Source: Marivita sp041725935 (lineage in GTDB: Bacteria; Pseudomonadota; Alphaproteobacteria; Rhodobacterales; Rhodobacteraceae). Taken from it: 64,000 nucleotides of DNA. The DNA lies in the NCBI GenBank assembly GCA_041725935.1, contig JBGRQD010000007.1, forward strand, positions 1 to 64,000, read 5' to 3'. The position numbers and the translations under genes were made by a program. Of this stretch, positions 1 to 8,658 are shown one piece after another. Every line of letters starts with the position of its first letter. The stretch's first letter is position 1. The notes beneath the pieces were generated by a model that was not told where the DNA came from, ran no database searches, and saw nothing but the letters and a program-made list of their open reading frames with translations.

Positions 1-108
1 CGCCGAACCGGGCCTAGCTTGATTGGTGTCGGACACACAGACCGGCACAGCAGATCACCGAAACCGCGCCACGGCGCAGCACACCAACACAGAAAAAGGA
101 CCACAGAC

Positions 109-315
109 ATGAAAACCCTCATCGCAACAACCGCACTTGTCCTCACAGCCTTCTCTGCCTCGGCCATGGTCGACACCTCCGCAATCGAGCAATACGCGCC
201 GAACGCCGATGTCGCCGCTCTGACCGACGCCGAAGTGAACACCATCCTTTCCGTCATCCACTCGAGCGACAGCGAAGGCGAAAAGCGCGCACTCGTTCAG
301 GCCCTCGTCAAGTAA
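109..315 (+). CDS. small secreted protein, tandem copy 1 (unknown function)
   Basis: This is a 68-residue protein. Residues 1-19 (MKTLIATTALVLTAFSASA) look like a Sec signal peptide, leaving a mature chain of about 49 residues with no cysteine. The mature part is acidic and probably helical, with VAALTDAEV and GEKRALVQALV segments. The ATG at 109 is chosen over an upstream in-frame ATG at 19 because AAAAAGGA lies just before it and the signal peptide starts there. It is followed 30 bp later by a near-identical gene; the two proteins differ at six positions, four of them in the signal peptide. I do not recognise the family. A secreted or periplasmic location is inferred from the signal peptide only. 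Confidence 0.75.
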   Translation: MKTLIATTALVLTAFSASAMVDTSAIEQYAPNADVAALTDAEVNTILSVIHSSDSEGEKRALVQALVK

Positions 316-345
316 ACCCGACCCTCACACAAAGGACTTAAGAAA

Positions 346-552
346 ATGAAAACACTCATCGCAGCAGCAGCTCTCGCCCTGACCGCCGTTTCCGCCTCGG
401 CAATGGTCGACACTTCCGCAATCGAGCAGTACGCGCCGAACGCCGATGTCGCCGCCCTCACCGACGCCGAAGTCAACATCATCCTGTCCGTCATCCACTC
501 GGGCGACAGCGAAGGCGAAAAGCGCGCACTCGTCCAGGCCCTCGTCAAGTGA
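346..552 (+). CDS. small secreted protein, tandem copy 2 (unknown function)
   Basis: This is a 68-residue paralogue of the preceding gene, with its own AAAGGA ribosome binding site. The mature region is the same except T45I and S53G, so both copies are under similar constraint or the duplication is recent. The signal peptide has four substitutions (T7A, T8A, V11A, F15V) and ends in the same SASA motif. The gene is probably cotranscribed with copy 1 and ends before a hairpin at 631-656. Function is unknown; the equal lengths and intact frames argue that both copies are expressed. Confidence 0.75.
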   Translation: MKTLIAAAALALTAVSASAMVDTSAIEQYAPNADVAALTDAEVNIILSVIHSGDSEGEKRALVQALVK

Positions 553-630
553 GCATGGACCGGCCCCAAAGGGCCACACACCAAATCCCGCGACGCGGCC
601 GCCAATAAGGCCCCGTCGCGGAAGATGGAA

Positions 631-656
631 AAGGCCGCCCCAACCCGGGCGGCCTT
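631..656. terminator. hairpin between convergent genes
   Basis: A perfect 10-bp stem, AAGGCCGCCC with GGGCGGCCTT, encloses a 6-nt loop. It lies between the tandem mini-protein genes (+) and the glycosyltransferase on the minus strand, so it could end transcripts from both sides. There is no long T run after it on the plus strand. Confidence 0.6.
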
Positions 657-671
657 CAATGTCTCAAGAGG

Positions 672-2918
672 TCAGTGCGCAGTTTCGCCAGTCGCCTCGA
701 CGGTGAAGAACCAGTCCTCGTTCGGGTCTTTCGACAACACCTCTTCCGGCACCACTTCGGGTCCAGACAGGAACACGTTGGAGCCGAAATGATTGTGGAG
801 CCGCGAGAGTTTCTCCAGCCGATCCCCCGTCAAATCCGCGTAGAAATTCGCGTAGTTTTCCGTCGCCCGAAGCGCGTCGATCTTTTCCCGATGCGCCGCA
901 ACCGCGCTGTCATGGGCAGCCCTGATCTCTGGGTCTGACAGCAACCGCGAAAGTTCTTCCCGCATCATCGGCAACCGTGACTGGATCGACAGCTCTTCCT
1001 CGAAATTGTTGTTCATCCGAAACCAGTAAGCGAGCCCCTGATCCCGATCGACATGGTTCACGCGCCCGCGGTCGCGCTTGACCAGGAAACTCTCGGCAGA
1101 GCGCACCGCGTAGTGATTCAATTGAACCAGATCATAGCCATAGGTCTCGGTGGTGGACCGCCAGCCATTGCGGAACATCTCGCGCGGCAGCGGGTTGCCC
1201 GATCCGTTGACCCAGTTGATCTCTTCCCAAAGCTGCGGATTGAGCCCCTTGGGCCGGTGAACGCCCATCTTCTTGAACAGCCCGATATTCCGGAACAGCG
1301 TCTTGAATCCCCAGGCCTGGTGCGGCTTGCGGGCAAACTCGGGCGCGCAGCGCAGGAACTGTTCGGTGATGGGACGGTCCTCGTATTCATGCACGTCGCA
1401 ATTGCCAAAGAGCCGCCATGTCATCGCGATCATGTTGGCATCCGGCACGGCATCGAACAGCGCATCGAGCGTGCCATCCCCCACCTTGATGTTCACGAAT
1501 TCATCAACGTCGATACAGGTCAACCAAGCCGCATTCTTGACCAAAGGTTCATCATCCGACGCCTGCAAAGCCGCGTGCTGCGGTTTGAGACCGCTTTCGC
1601 GGAACGGGTTTTCGCGGTGCTGCACGATCCCCTTTCGTTCGAGCATCTGGAGCATCGTGTCCGTGCCGTCGGTGCAATCATTGGTGTAGACGATAATGTC
1701 GTCGAACCCGATGGCACGATGATAGGCCAACCACTCGAGGATGAACGGTCCCTCGTTCTTCATCGTGGTGACGATCACACGCCGACCCTTGCCCTTGGGC
1801 AGGGCATCGGTTTCGAGTTCCGGCATTCGGACGGGTTTGTGGCCCCAGTATTGCTCTGACATCTCGAGCAGTGGCGGGTGTTCGATGAGCGAGGTCTTGG
1901 GGACGATCTTGGAAATCGACGGCGTCGGGTGCCGCAGCGCCATGTGCCGGTAGAACAACTGCGTGCGGCGTCGGTCGGGCACCGCGTTGCCGATCCGGAT
2001 CATCCGCCAGATCGCCGCCTCGGGCGCCTTGGCCGGTGCGATGCACCAGCGCTGTCGCCCGGTTTTTGAATCGAACTGGACACAGATGTGATCGGCAAAA
2101 CGCGTCGGATCGTCCTTGCGCACGCGCCACGGGTAGCAATGCCGCCCGACGAGCGCGATCACGCCGCCCTCGGCCTCGACCGCGCTGTCGAACACGGTGG
2201 GGGCATCGGGCGGCAGCAGGTCGTGTACTTCGATATTGCAGACCGCCCGCGCCTGCCCCAGAAACCGGGTGCGCAGAATTTCGTACAGCGACATCGCGCC
2301 AAGCGGCGAGTCCCAGGGCGATGGCGGTGGCACCTCCATCCGGTCCTTGCCCGGGGCTTCTGGCACGCAGAAGGGATGCGCCTCGGCGGGGGCATCGGTG
2401 CGCCCCAGAGGAAAGTCGCTGGTCACGATGGTCACGTCGCAGCCCAGCGACAGGCGCTCCATCTCGGCGGCCAGCCGCGCGGCAAACTCGGGGTCCGTTC
2501 CCGGTTGCGCTCGGTCCACGATGACCGCCGCCTGAAGCGACTGGGTCCGCACATGGTGTTGCAGCCAGATTGCGACGGTCTGCGCATCCTCGCCGTTGCG
2601 CACGGCGGCGATGCAGTTCAGCCCTTCGAACCGGTCCTGTTCCGACGCGGCAAGCGCGATCGCCACGGGCGCGCCATTCAGCGTCAGTTGCAGGGTGCCA
2701 TCCGCGGACAGCGGATAGGTGATGCTTGCCGCACCGCCGACGCTGGTCTGCGACAAAGGCTGCACCCCATCGGCATGGCCAAGCGCCGCCAGATCGCTGC
2801 CCGCAGCAAGGAACAGCGTCGCGCAGGGCTGGCCATCGTGCAGCACAGACACTGCGTCCAGAACCGTGATCGGACCAAGGGTCAAACCCGGCAAGCGTCT
2901 TTCGATCACCTGTCCCAT
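672..2918 (-). CDS. glycosyltransferase of the Glyco_tranf_2_4 type with degenerate N-terminal repeat
   Basis: This is a 748-residue protein. The C-terminal half (about 378-600) carries the family hallmarks: VTTMKNEGPFILEWLAYH at the start of the nucleotide-binding fold, TNDCTDGTD, and the metal-binding LTCIDVDEF near 468-473. The N-terminal half (about 100-330) repeats the same plan in eroded form: IAAVRNGED near 103-111 instead of the MKNEG segment, and VCNIEVHDL near 227-234 instead of the DVDE segment. It therefore looks like an inactive second copy. No signal peptide or membrane segment is seen, so it probably acts in the cytoplasm on a lipid-linked or protein-linked glycan. It lies 32 bp downstream of a second transferase of the same family, probably in one operon. 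Donor and acceptor are unknown. Confidence 0.8.
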   Translation of the reverse strand: MGQVIERRLPGLTLGPITVLDAVSVLHDGQPCATLFLAAGSDLAALGHADGVQPLSQTSVGGAASITYPLSADGTLQLTLNGAPVAIALAASEQDRFEGLNCIAAVRNGEDAQTVAIWLQHHVRTQSLQAAVIVDRAQPGTDPEFAARLAAEMERLSLGCDVTIVTSDFPLGRTDAPAEAHPFCVPEAPGKDRMEVPPPSPWDSPLGAMSLYEILRTRFLGQARAVCNIEVHDLLPPDAPTVFDSAVEAEGGVIALVGRHCYPWRVRKDDPTRFADHICVQFDSKTGRQRWCIAPAKAPEAAIWRMIRIGNAVPDRRRTQLFYRHMALRHPTPSISKIVPKTSLIEHPPLLEMSEQYWGHKPVRMPELETDALPKGKGRRVIVTTMKNEGPFILEWLAYHRAIGFDDIIVYTNDCTDGTDTMLQMLERKGIVQHRENPFRESGLKPQHAALQASDDEPLVKNAAWLTCIDVDEFVNIKVGDGTLDALFDAVPDANMIAMTWRLFGNCDVHEYEDRPITEQFLRCAPEFARKPHQAWGFKTLFRNIGLFKKMGVHRPKGLNPQLWEEINWVNGSGNPLPREMFRNGWRSTTETYGYDLVQLNHYAVRSAESFLVKRDRGRVNHVDRDQGLAYWFRMNNNFEEELSIQSRLPMMREELSRLLSDPEIRAAHDSAVAAHREKIDALRATENYANFYADLTGDRLEKLSRLHNHFGSNVFLSGPEVVPEEVLSKDPNEDWFFTVEATGETAH

Positions 2919-2950
2919 GTCGTCCTACCTGCGGTTCACCAGCCGGTCCG

Positions 2951-3919
2951 TCACAACGCCGCCTTCAATCCGCTCACAAGCTCGTCCATGTCCGGGTCGA
3001 TCTTCAACGAGGCCGCCTTGCGCATATGCCAGTCCACCGCGCGGGCGTGCAGGTCTTTCAGCACCGGATCGGATTTCAATTCCTTGGCCAGCTTGGTCAC
3101 CTTGGTCTTGTACCGGTCGATGGAGGTATCCTTGTCGTGGTTCAGGTTGAACCGTTCCCAGTACTCCATGCCCAGCACATGATGCGAATGGTTGGCCCGG
3201 CCGCGCGCGCGTTTGACAAGGAAACTGTCCATCGAGCGCAGCGCATAATGGTTGACCTGCGCATGGGTGAAGAGCGGCGGATTGTCGGTGCGCTCGCCAC
3301 CGATGATGTACTCGATCCCGCCCGGCAGAACGCGGCGCGTATCGGCAACATGTTCCTCGAGAGACACTGGCGCATGCAGTCCCATTCGCTGAAACTTGTG
3401 CTGGTTGGTATAGAGCGACTTGACGAATTTCCCGGTCTCGGGCCGCAATTCGGCATCCCATTCGTCTTCACCCATGCGGAACTGCTGCGTCACGGGTTTG
3501 TCGGCAAAGGTTTCGATCCCGTCCGCCCCGAACACCCGCCACGGCACAGAGATCACGTCGGCATCCGGCCCGGACCCGTCGACAAGCGCCCGCACCGACC
3601 CGTCCCCGATATGGATGTTGAGGTATTCGTCCACGTCACAGACGAACACCCATTTGGCGTCCATTACGATGTCATAGCGACGGCTGGCCTGACGCAGCGC
3701 AGAACGGTGAATCCCGCCCTTGCGCACGATGGTATTGTGCTGCGTGACCAATCCCATTTCTTGCAGACGCAAGAGGATCTCTACCGTCGTGTCCGTGCAA
3801 TCATTGGTGCAAACAAGGATATGGTCGAACCCCAGAACCTTGTAATGGGCCACCCAATCTATGATGTAGGGGCCTTCGTTTTTCATGGTTGAGACAACCG
3901 TGTAGGTGTCACCGCTCAT
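2951..3919 (-). CDS. glycosyltransferase, Glyco_tranf_2_4 type
   Basis: This is a 322-residue single-domain relative of the downstream gene. It opens with VVSTMKNEGPYIIDWVAHY, followed by CTNDCTDTT and the metal-binding VFVCDVDEYLNIH. The ATG at 3919 is preferred over one at 3955 because GAGG lies about 9 nt upstream of it and the family fold begins at once. It is first in a two-gene operon on the minus strand, divergent from a large transferase/hydrolase gene. Both genes end with a basic, histidine-rich segment (NHYALRSMDSFLVKRARG here, NHYAVRSAESFLVKRDRG in the neighbour), so they are paralogues. A role in surface-glycan assembly is inferred from the cluster. Confidence 0.8.
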   Translation of the reverse strand: MSGDTYTVVSTMKNEGPYIIDWVAHYKVLGFDHILVCTNDCTDTTVEILLRLQEMGLVTQHNTIVRKGGIHRSALRQASRRYDIVMDAKWVFVCDVDEYLNIHIGDGSVRALVDGSGPDADVISVPWRVFGADGIETFADKPVTQQFRMGEDEWDAELRPETGKFVKSLYTNQHKFQRMGLHAPVSLEEHVADTRRVLPGGIEYIIGGERTDNPPLFTHAQVNHYALRSMDSFLVKRARGRANHSHHVLGMEYWERFNLNHDKDTSIDRYKTKVTKLAKELKSDPVLKDLHARAVDWHMRKAASLKIDPDMDELVSGLKAAL

Positions 3920-3933
3920 TTCTGCCTCGCCTC

Positions 3934-3953
3934 GCGGGTCATTTTGCACCCGC
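3934..3953. repeat. inverted repeat upstream of the GT2_4 operon
   Basis: GCGGGT and ACCCGC are separated by 8 bp, about 15 bp upstream of the chosen start of the minus-strand gene. It may be an operator or a leader hairpin. The rest of the divergent gap (to 4143) shows no other convincing signal. Confidence 0.3.
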
Positions 3954-4143
3954 AATTATTAATGTTTTGCAAAAAAGGTAACGTGCCCTCGGTCCTTCTG
4001 GCAAGCCGCATGGCACCAAAGGCACGAATGGCGCAAAAACTGAGTCAGATTTCACGCAGGCTACACAACCCAATATTTTGTGCTTAGGATTCCGAAAAAG
4101 ACAGCGCCCGACCGGAACAAGAGGCGCGGATGAGGTGACGCAG

Positions 4144-6354
4144 ATGCCACGCACACGCGAGGTCGGAACGCTCTGGATCGGGGGGCCGCTCAGCTGGCTG
4201 GAGCAGCTGTGCCTCAAGTCCTTTGTCGACAAGGGCCAGCAGATCACCCTGTTCAGCTACGAAGACATCCCGAACGTCCCCGACGGCGTGATCCGCCGCG
4301 ACGGGCGCGAGATGATCGATACCGAGGATTTCATCAAGTACGAACAGAAGAACAGCTATGCGCTCTTTGCCGACTGGTTCCGCCTGCACATGATCCACCA
4401 GAACCCCGGCATGATCTGGGTCGATACCGATGTCTATTGCCACCGTCCGATGGAGTACGACAGCGACTACGTCTTCGGATACGAACTGCCCGGCGAGCAT
4501 CGGGTCAACAACGCCGTGCTGGGTCTGCCCGCCGACAGCGATGCGCTGCGCCAGATGATCGACTTTACCAGCGACCGCCATTCCATCGCGCCCTTCCTGC
4601 CCCGCAAACGGCAGGACGAGATGCGCAAGAAGGCGGAAAAGGGCAAACCGGTGCATATCACCGAACAGCCCTGGGGCGTGTGGGGCCCGATGATGGTCAC
4701 GCATTACGTTCATGCGCTTGGGCTTGAGGACCATGTGCAACCGCTCAACGCGTTTTATCCGATCACCTTTCGCGAACGGTTCAAGTTCCTGCGCCGCGCC
4801 GAACTGGCCGAGGGGTTGATCACCTCCCAGACCACCGCGCTGCACCTCTGGGCGTCGAACAAGCGCCAGTTGGGCACCCTGCACAATGGCCTGCCGCCCA
4901 AGGGGTCGTACCTCGAAAAGCTGGTGCAAGCGCATGGGATCGCCCCGGCGCTGGCCCCGATCAAGGGACGTGGCAACACCACCTTTGACGGCGCGCTGAT
5001 CGACGCGCTCGATCTCGACGAGGTCAACAGCGTCGCCGACCTGACCGGTGCCGCGCGCAGCTTCGTGCTGTCGCTGCATCACAAGTTCGATTGCGACATC
5101 CACGTCGTGAACACCAACCGGCGCGCCAAGTTCAAGGACGAGGACATGCCGTGGCTGGCCGAGTACATCACCTTCCTGACCGAAAACGAGGTCGATCCCG
5201 ACAGGATCAAGGTAATCCGCGCCGAAGCCGATCTGCGCCCGGTGGATGTGCTGTGCAACCTTCAGGGTTTCGGCGATCTGTGGAAGACGCAGTTCCTTGA
5301 GGTGTTCCTGCAACGCTGTATCCATTCCGACACGCGCGTCTTCATGGATGTGCGCCGCGGCTCCGGCGCGTTTCCGTTCCTCAAGCCCTATGGCACCAAC
5401 ACCGCCCTTTCGACGCGCGAGGACGAGGGCAAAACCGTCACGCGCATCTGCATCACACCAAACCCGCCCGAACCTGTCACCGACGAAAGCTGGGACGCCA
5501 TCGCGCTTCAGCTTGCCGGTGCAGACGGCTGGTATCGGCCCGGCACCAACGGACACAGTTTCCTCTACATCCCGCGCGGGTCCGACACGCTGGTCGTGTC
5601 CTTCGACAACCTTGATATCGCGATGACCAAACGCGAGGATCGCCGGCCTTGGGGCTATAGTTTCATCAAGGATCAGGGCTGGTCGATGCTCGGCGTGTTG
5701 GCCGGCGGATGGACGTGGTACCGCGAACAATGGGTCCATGACCAGTTCGACGATCTGAAAGACAGTGGCTTCTTCAAGCAGTTCAAACGCGTGGTGTTCT
5801 ACGGCGCGTCGATGGGCGGCTACGCGGCCTGCGCCTTTTCGCCGGCCGCACCGGGATGCGACGTGGTTGCCATATCACCCCAGTCTACCGTCGATAAAGC
5901 CATCGTGCCGTGGGAAACCCGCTACAAGGTGGTCTGGGACCGCGATTTCAGCGGCAAATATGGCGATGCGGCGCAGGTCAGCGAAGCCGCCAATCGTGTC
6001 TCGATCCTTTATGACCCGTACGAACCGCTCGATGCGCAACATGCCGCGCGCTTTACCGGGGATAACGTGCAACACCTGCGCGCGCCCTTGCTGGGGCACC
6101 GTCTGGGCAGTTCGCTGAACCAGATGGGCATCCTCAGCCCGATCATCCTTGGCGCGCTGAACGGCACCCTGAGCAGCGACGCCTATTACAAGCTGCTCCG
6201 CGAACGCCGCAGCTTTCCGCGCTACCAGCGGGAACTGTTCAACCGCGCGGTGGAAAAGGGCCATACCCGCCTTGCGAGATCGCTGGGCGAACACATCCTC
6301 AAACAGAACCCCAATCGCGCCGTCCGCATGGGGCTCAAGGATCTGACGGGCTAG
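4144..6354 (+). CDS. three-part protein: DxD glycosyltransferase, unknown middle domain, alpha/beta-hydrolase domain
   Basis: This is a 736-residue protein. Residues 1-280 resemble GT32/capsular sugar transferases: LWIGGPLSWLEQL at the start, a YALFADWFRLHMI helix, then MIWVDTDVYC with D94-T95-D96 as the likely metal-binding DxD. Residues about 300-470 form a mixed segment with VDVLCNLQGFGDLW and FMDVRRGSGAFPFL that I cannot assign. The C-terminal part (about 480-700) looks like an alpha/beta hydrolase: the nucleophile elbow GASMGG has Ser556, and His652 in LLGHRLG could complete a triad. ATG 4144 is chosen because GAGG lies 8 nt upstream; the longer in-frame start at 4078 has no such site. 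It is divergent from the GT2_4 operon and convergent with galE, with stop codons overlapping in CTAG. A role in making and modifying a surface glycan is inferred. Confidence 0.7.
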   Translation: MPRTREVGTLWIGGPLSWLEQLCLKSFVDKGQQITLFSYEDIPNVPDGVIRRDGREMIDTEDFIKYEQKNSYALFADWFRLHMIHQNPGMIWVDTDVYCHRPMEYDSDYVFGYELPGEHRVNNAVLGLPADSDALRQMIDFTSDRHSIAPFLPRKRQDEMRKKAEKGKPVHITEQPWGVWGPMMVTHYVHALGLEDHVQPLNAFYPITFRERFKFLRRAELAEGLITSQTTALHLWASNKRQLGTLHNGLPPKGSYLEKLVQAHGIAPALAPIKGRGNTTFDGALIDALDLDEVNSVADLTGAARSFVLSLHHKFDCDIHVVNTNRRAKFKDEDMPWLAEYITFLTENEVDPDRIKVIRAEADLRPVDVLCNLQGFGDLWKTQFLEVFLQRCIHSDTRVFMDVRRGSGAFPFLKPYGTNTALSTREDEGKTVTRICITPNPPEPVTDESWDAIALQLAGADGWYRPGTNGHSFLYIPRGSDTLVVSFDNLDIAMTKREDRRPWGYSFIKDQGWSMLGVLAGGWTWYREQWVHDQFDDLKDSGFFKQFKRVVFYGASMGGYAACAFSPAAPGCDVVAISPQSTVDKAIVPWETRYKVVWDRDFSGKYGDAAQVSEAANRVSILYDPYEPLDAQHAARFTGDNVQHLRAPLLGHRLGSSLNQMGILSPIILGALNGTLSSDAYYKLLRERRSFPRYQRELFNRAVEKGHTRLARSLGEHILKQNPNRAVRMGLKDLTG

Positions 6355-7370
6355 CCCTTGGCCTGTTCCGCCGAATTCTGCATCCAGACCCAACTGGTGC
6401 GGCACATGTCGAAAAGATCGTATTGCGCCTCGAACCCCAGAACCGTCTTGGCCAGCGACGGGTCGGCATAGCTCGACGCCGCGTCCCCGTCGCGACGCGG
6501 CGCGATCTTGTAGGGGATGTCGCGGTTGCTGGCGCGCGCATAGGTGGCGATCAGGTCCAGCACCGAATATCCCCGCCCGGTGCCAAGGTTCACGACATGA
6601 CCTGTCCCATCACGCTCCAGCGCAGCCAGCGATTGCACATGACCCTGCGCCAGATCGAAGACATGGATGTAGTCGCGCACACCCGTGCCGTCGGGTGTGG
6701 GATAATCGTCGCCAAAGACCGACAGCACGGGCAATTGGCCTGCCGCCACCTTGGCGACATAGGGCATGAGATTGTCGGGTATGCCTGCCGGGTCTTCGCC
6801 GATCAATCCTGACGGATGCGCGCCCACCGGGTTGAAGTAGCGCAGCACGCCCACCGCCCAGCGCGGGTCAGAGGCCACGGTCTGTTCGATGATCTGTTCG
6901 CAGACCAGCTTGGAATGGCCGTACGGATTGCCATAGCTCAGCGGTGCGGTCTCCCGGATCGGCAGGTCGGCGGCGCTGCCATAGACGGTGGCCGAGGACG
7001 AAAACACCAGACGCCGCACATCCGCCGCATCCATGGCCTGCATCAGGGTGACCAATCCGACGATGTTATTCTGCATATAGGCCAGCGGCTTTCGCATGCT
7101 TTCGCCGACCGATTTCGACGCCGCGAAATGGATCACCGCATCGATCTCGTGTTCCGCAAACACCCGGTCCAGAAGCGTCCGATCCAGCACATCGCCTTCG
7201 ATGACCTGCACGGCCTGACCGGTGACGGTCTCGAGCCGCGACGGAACATCCCGTGCCGCATTGCTGAAATTGTCGAGGACAAGTACCTCGTACCCGGCAT
7301 CGACCAATGCGACATGGGTGTGCGAGCCGATATACCCGGCCCCGCCTGTCAAAAGCACGCGCTGTGTCAC
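6351..7370 (-). CDS. galE: UDP-glucose 4-epimerase
   Basis: This is a 339-residue short-chain dehydrogenase/reductase of normal GalE length, interconverting UDP-glucose and UDP-galactose in the cytoplasm. The N-terminal TGGAGYIGSH binds NAD; the catalytic Tyr-Lys pair is in NPYGHSK, with an upstream serine in FSSSATVYG. DYIHVFDLAQGH and NLGTGRGYSV are typical of the family. The start is GTG, supported by GGAGG 6 nt upstream. The gene supplies a sugar donor to a cluster full of glycosyltransferases. Its stop overlaps the stop of the convergent gene. Confidence 0.92.
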   Translation of the reverse strand: MTQRVLLTGGAGYIGSHTHVALVDAGYEVLVLDNFSNAARDVPSRLETVTGQAVQVIEGDVLDRTLLDRVFAEHEIDAVIHFAASKSVGESMRKPLAYMQNNIVGLVTLMQAMDAADVRRLVFSSSATVYGSAADLPIRETAPLSYGNPYGHSKLVCEQIIEQTVASDPRWAVGVLRYFNPVGAHPSGLIGEDPAGIPDNLMPYVAKVAAGQLPVLSVFGDDYPTPDGTGVRDYIHVFDLAQGHVQSLAALERDGTGHVVNLGTGRGYSVLDLIATYARASNRDIPYKIAPRRDGDAASSYADPSLAKTVLGFEAQYDLFDMCRTSWVWMQNSAEQAKG

Positions 7371-7604
7371 GAGACACCTCCAGAAAACCCGTCAAGAACC
7401 ATTGTTCCGCCTGCGCACCCGACGCGCAGACCCGTGTCCTACGCGCCAAATATGTTGTCAATCGGTACCTGTTCAGGGTTAATTTCCGATCCTTTCTGTC
7501 GCTGCCGCGCATTTTTATGGTCGTGGTGCCGCAGTTTCGTCAGATTATCCGCCTAGGAACGCAAAAACGCCCCTGTTGGATTAACCAGTACATAACGTAG
7601 GCCC

Positions 7605-8651
7605 ATGACCCTGAGCTGGACCCTGACGATCTGCACCTACAATCGACCGCATTTCCTGGTCGAGACATTGAGATGTGCACTGGGGCAAACGCGACTGCCT
7701 GCCGAAGTGGTGGTTGTGGACGCGTCGGACGACTGGGAAGATACCCGCACAGCGATGCAAGCCGAATTCGGCACGCAGTGGGACAGCGTAAGGTTCGTCT
7801 ATGTCGCGGCTGATGTGCGGTCCCTGACTTTCCAGCGCAATCAGGCCTTGCGACTGGCAACCTCGGATATCGTGTTTTCGCTGGATGACGACATTTACCT
7901 CTATCCCGATGCCGCTGAAATCGTGATGACTGTCTACGAGGCGGACAAGACCGAAGAGATCGCGATGGTCGCGGGGCAGTTCACACCCGGCCCCTATGAT
8001 GCGGAACACCTGCGCGCCTACCCCACCATCCAGACGGGACATACCGGTTCGGCCTTTCGGCAATGGCTCGAGAGACAGCTGACCCTCGACAGCCATTTCG
8101 TACCTTACGGCACGCCCGTGGACATGAGCCCGGTGCCTGCAAGCGTGGCGCATCTGAATATTTTCCCCAACGGGCTGGTGAATGGCGGGCGCACCACGTT
8201 CCGCCGCAAATTTGCGGAAAATACAGGCTGGACAGAGCTGTTGCGCTATTACGCCACCCACGAAGACAGCGATTTTTCCTATCGCATGTCGGCGTTCGGT
8301 CGGCTTGTCGTGGCCCCGGATGCCGGGTTTTTCCATGCCGATGGCAATACCAGCACCGCAAGCCGCTTTTGGATCAACACTATCCGGGTGCGAAATCTTC
8401 TGGCGCTGCATGCCATTCACAGCCCAAACCGGATGCGGTCTGCCCTGCGCTGTGGCGCGTCCTTTGCCAAGTTCATGATGCTTTATCTTGCCATCGACGC
8501 GGTCCAGAAACGCATCACCTTTCCCACGATGCGGGCCTATGCCTATGGCATTCTACAGATCCCGGTCTTCCTTTTCATGCCGATGCAGAATTTCAGGCAA
8601 TGGTATGCGGACCTGCAGGAACACATGTACGGGGATCGCTACAGCTCCTGA
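7605..8651 (+). CDS. glycosyltransferase family 2
   Basis: This is a 348-residue GT-A fold transferase. LTICTYNRPHFLVETL opens the nucleotide-sugar domain, VVVDASDD follows, and FSLDDDIYLYPD carries the metal-binding DDD. Later, THEDSDFSYRM matches the ED catalytic-base region of the family. The C-terminal third is hydrophobic (near FMMLYLAIDAV and IPVFLFMPM), which may anchor it at the membrane. It is divergent from galE across a 234-bp gap in which I see no clear promoter. The next gene, also a transferase, converges with it 7 bp away. The substrate is unknown. Confidence 0.8.
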   Translation: MTLSWTLTICTYNRPHFLVETLRCALGQTRLPAEVVVVDASDDWEDTRTAMQAEFGTQWDSVRFVYVAADVRSLTFQRNQALRLATSDIVFSLDDDIYLYPDAAEIVMTVYEADKTEEIAMVAGQFTPGPYDAEHLRAYPTIQTGHTGSAFRQWLERQLTLDSHFVPYGTPVDMSPVPASVAHLNIFPNGLVNGGRTTFRRKFAENTGWTELLRYYATHEDSDFSYRMSAFGRLVVAPDAGFFHADGNTSTASRFWINTIRVRNLLALHAIHSPNRMRSALRCGASFAKFMMLYLAIDAVQKRITFPTMRAYAYGILQIPVFLFMPMQNFRQWYADLQEHMYGDRYSS

Positions 8652-8658
8652 CAGCTCT

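Noticed and set aside
4084..5739. 551-codon minus-strand frame
   Set aside because: It is antisense to the transferase/hydrolase gene, which has clear motifs and a ribosome binding site.
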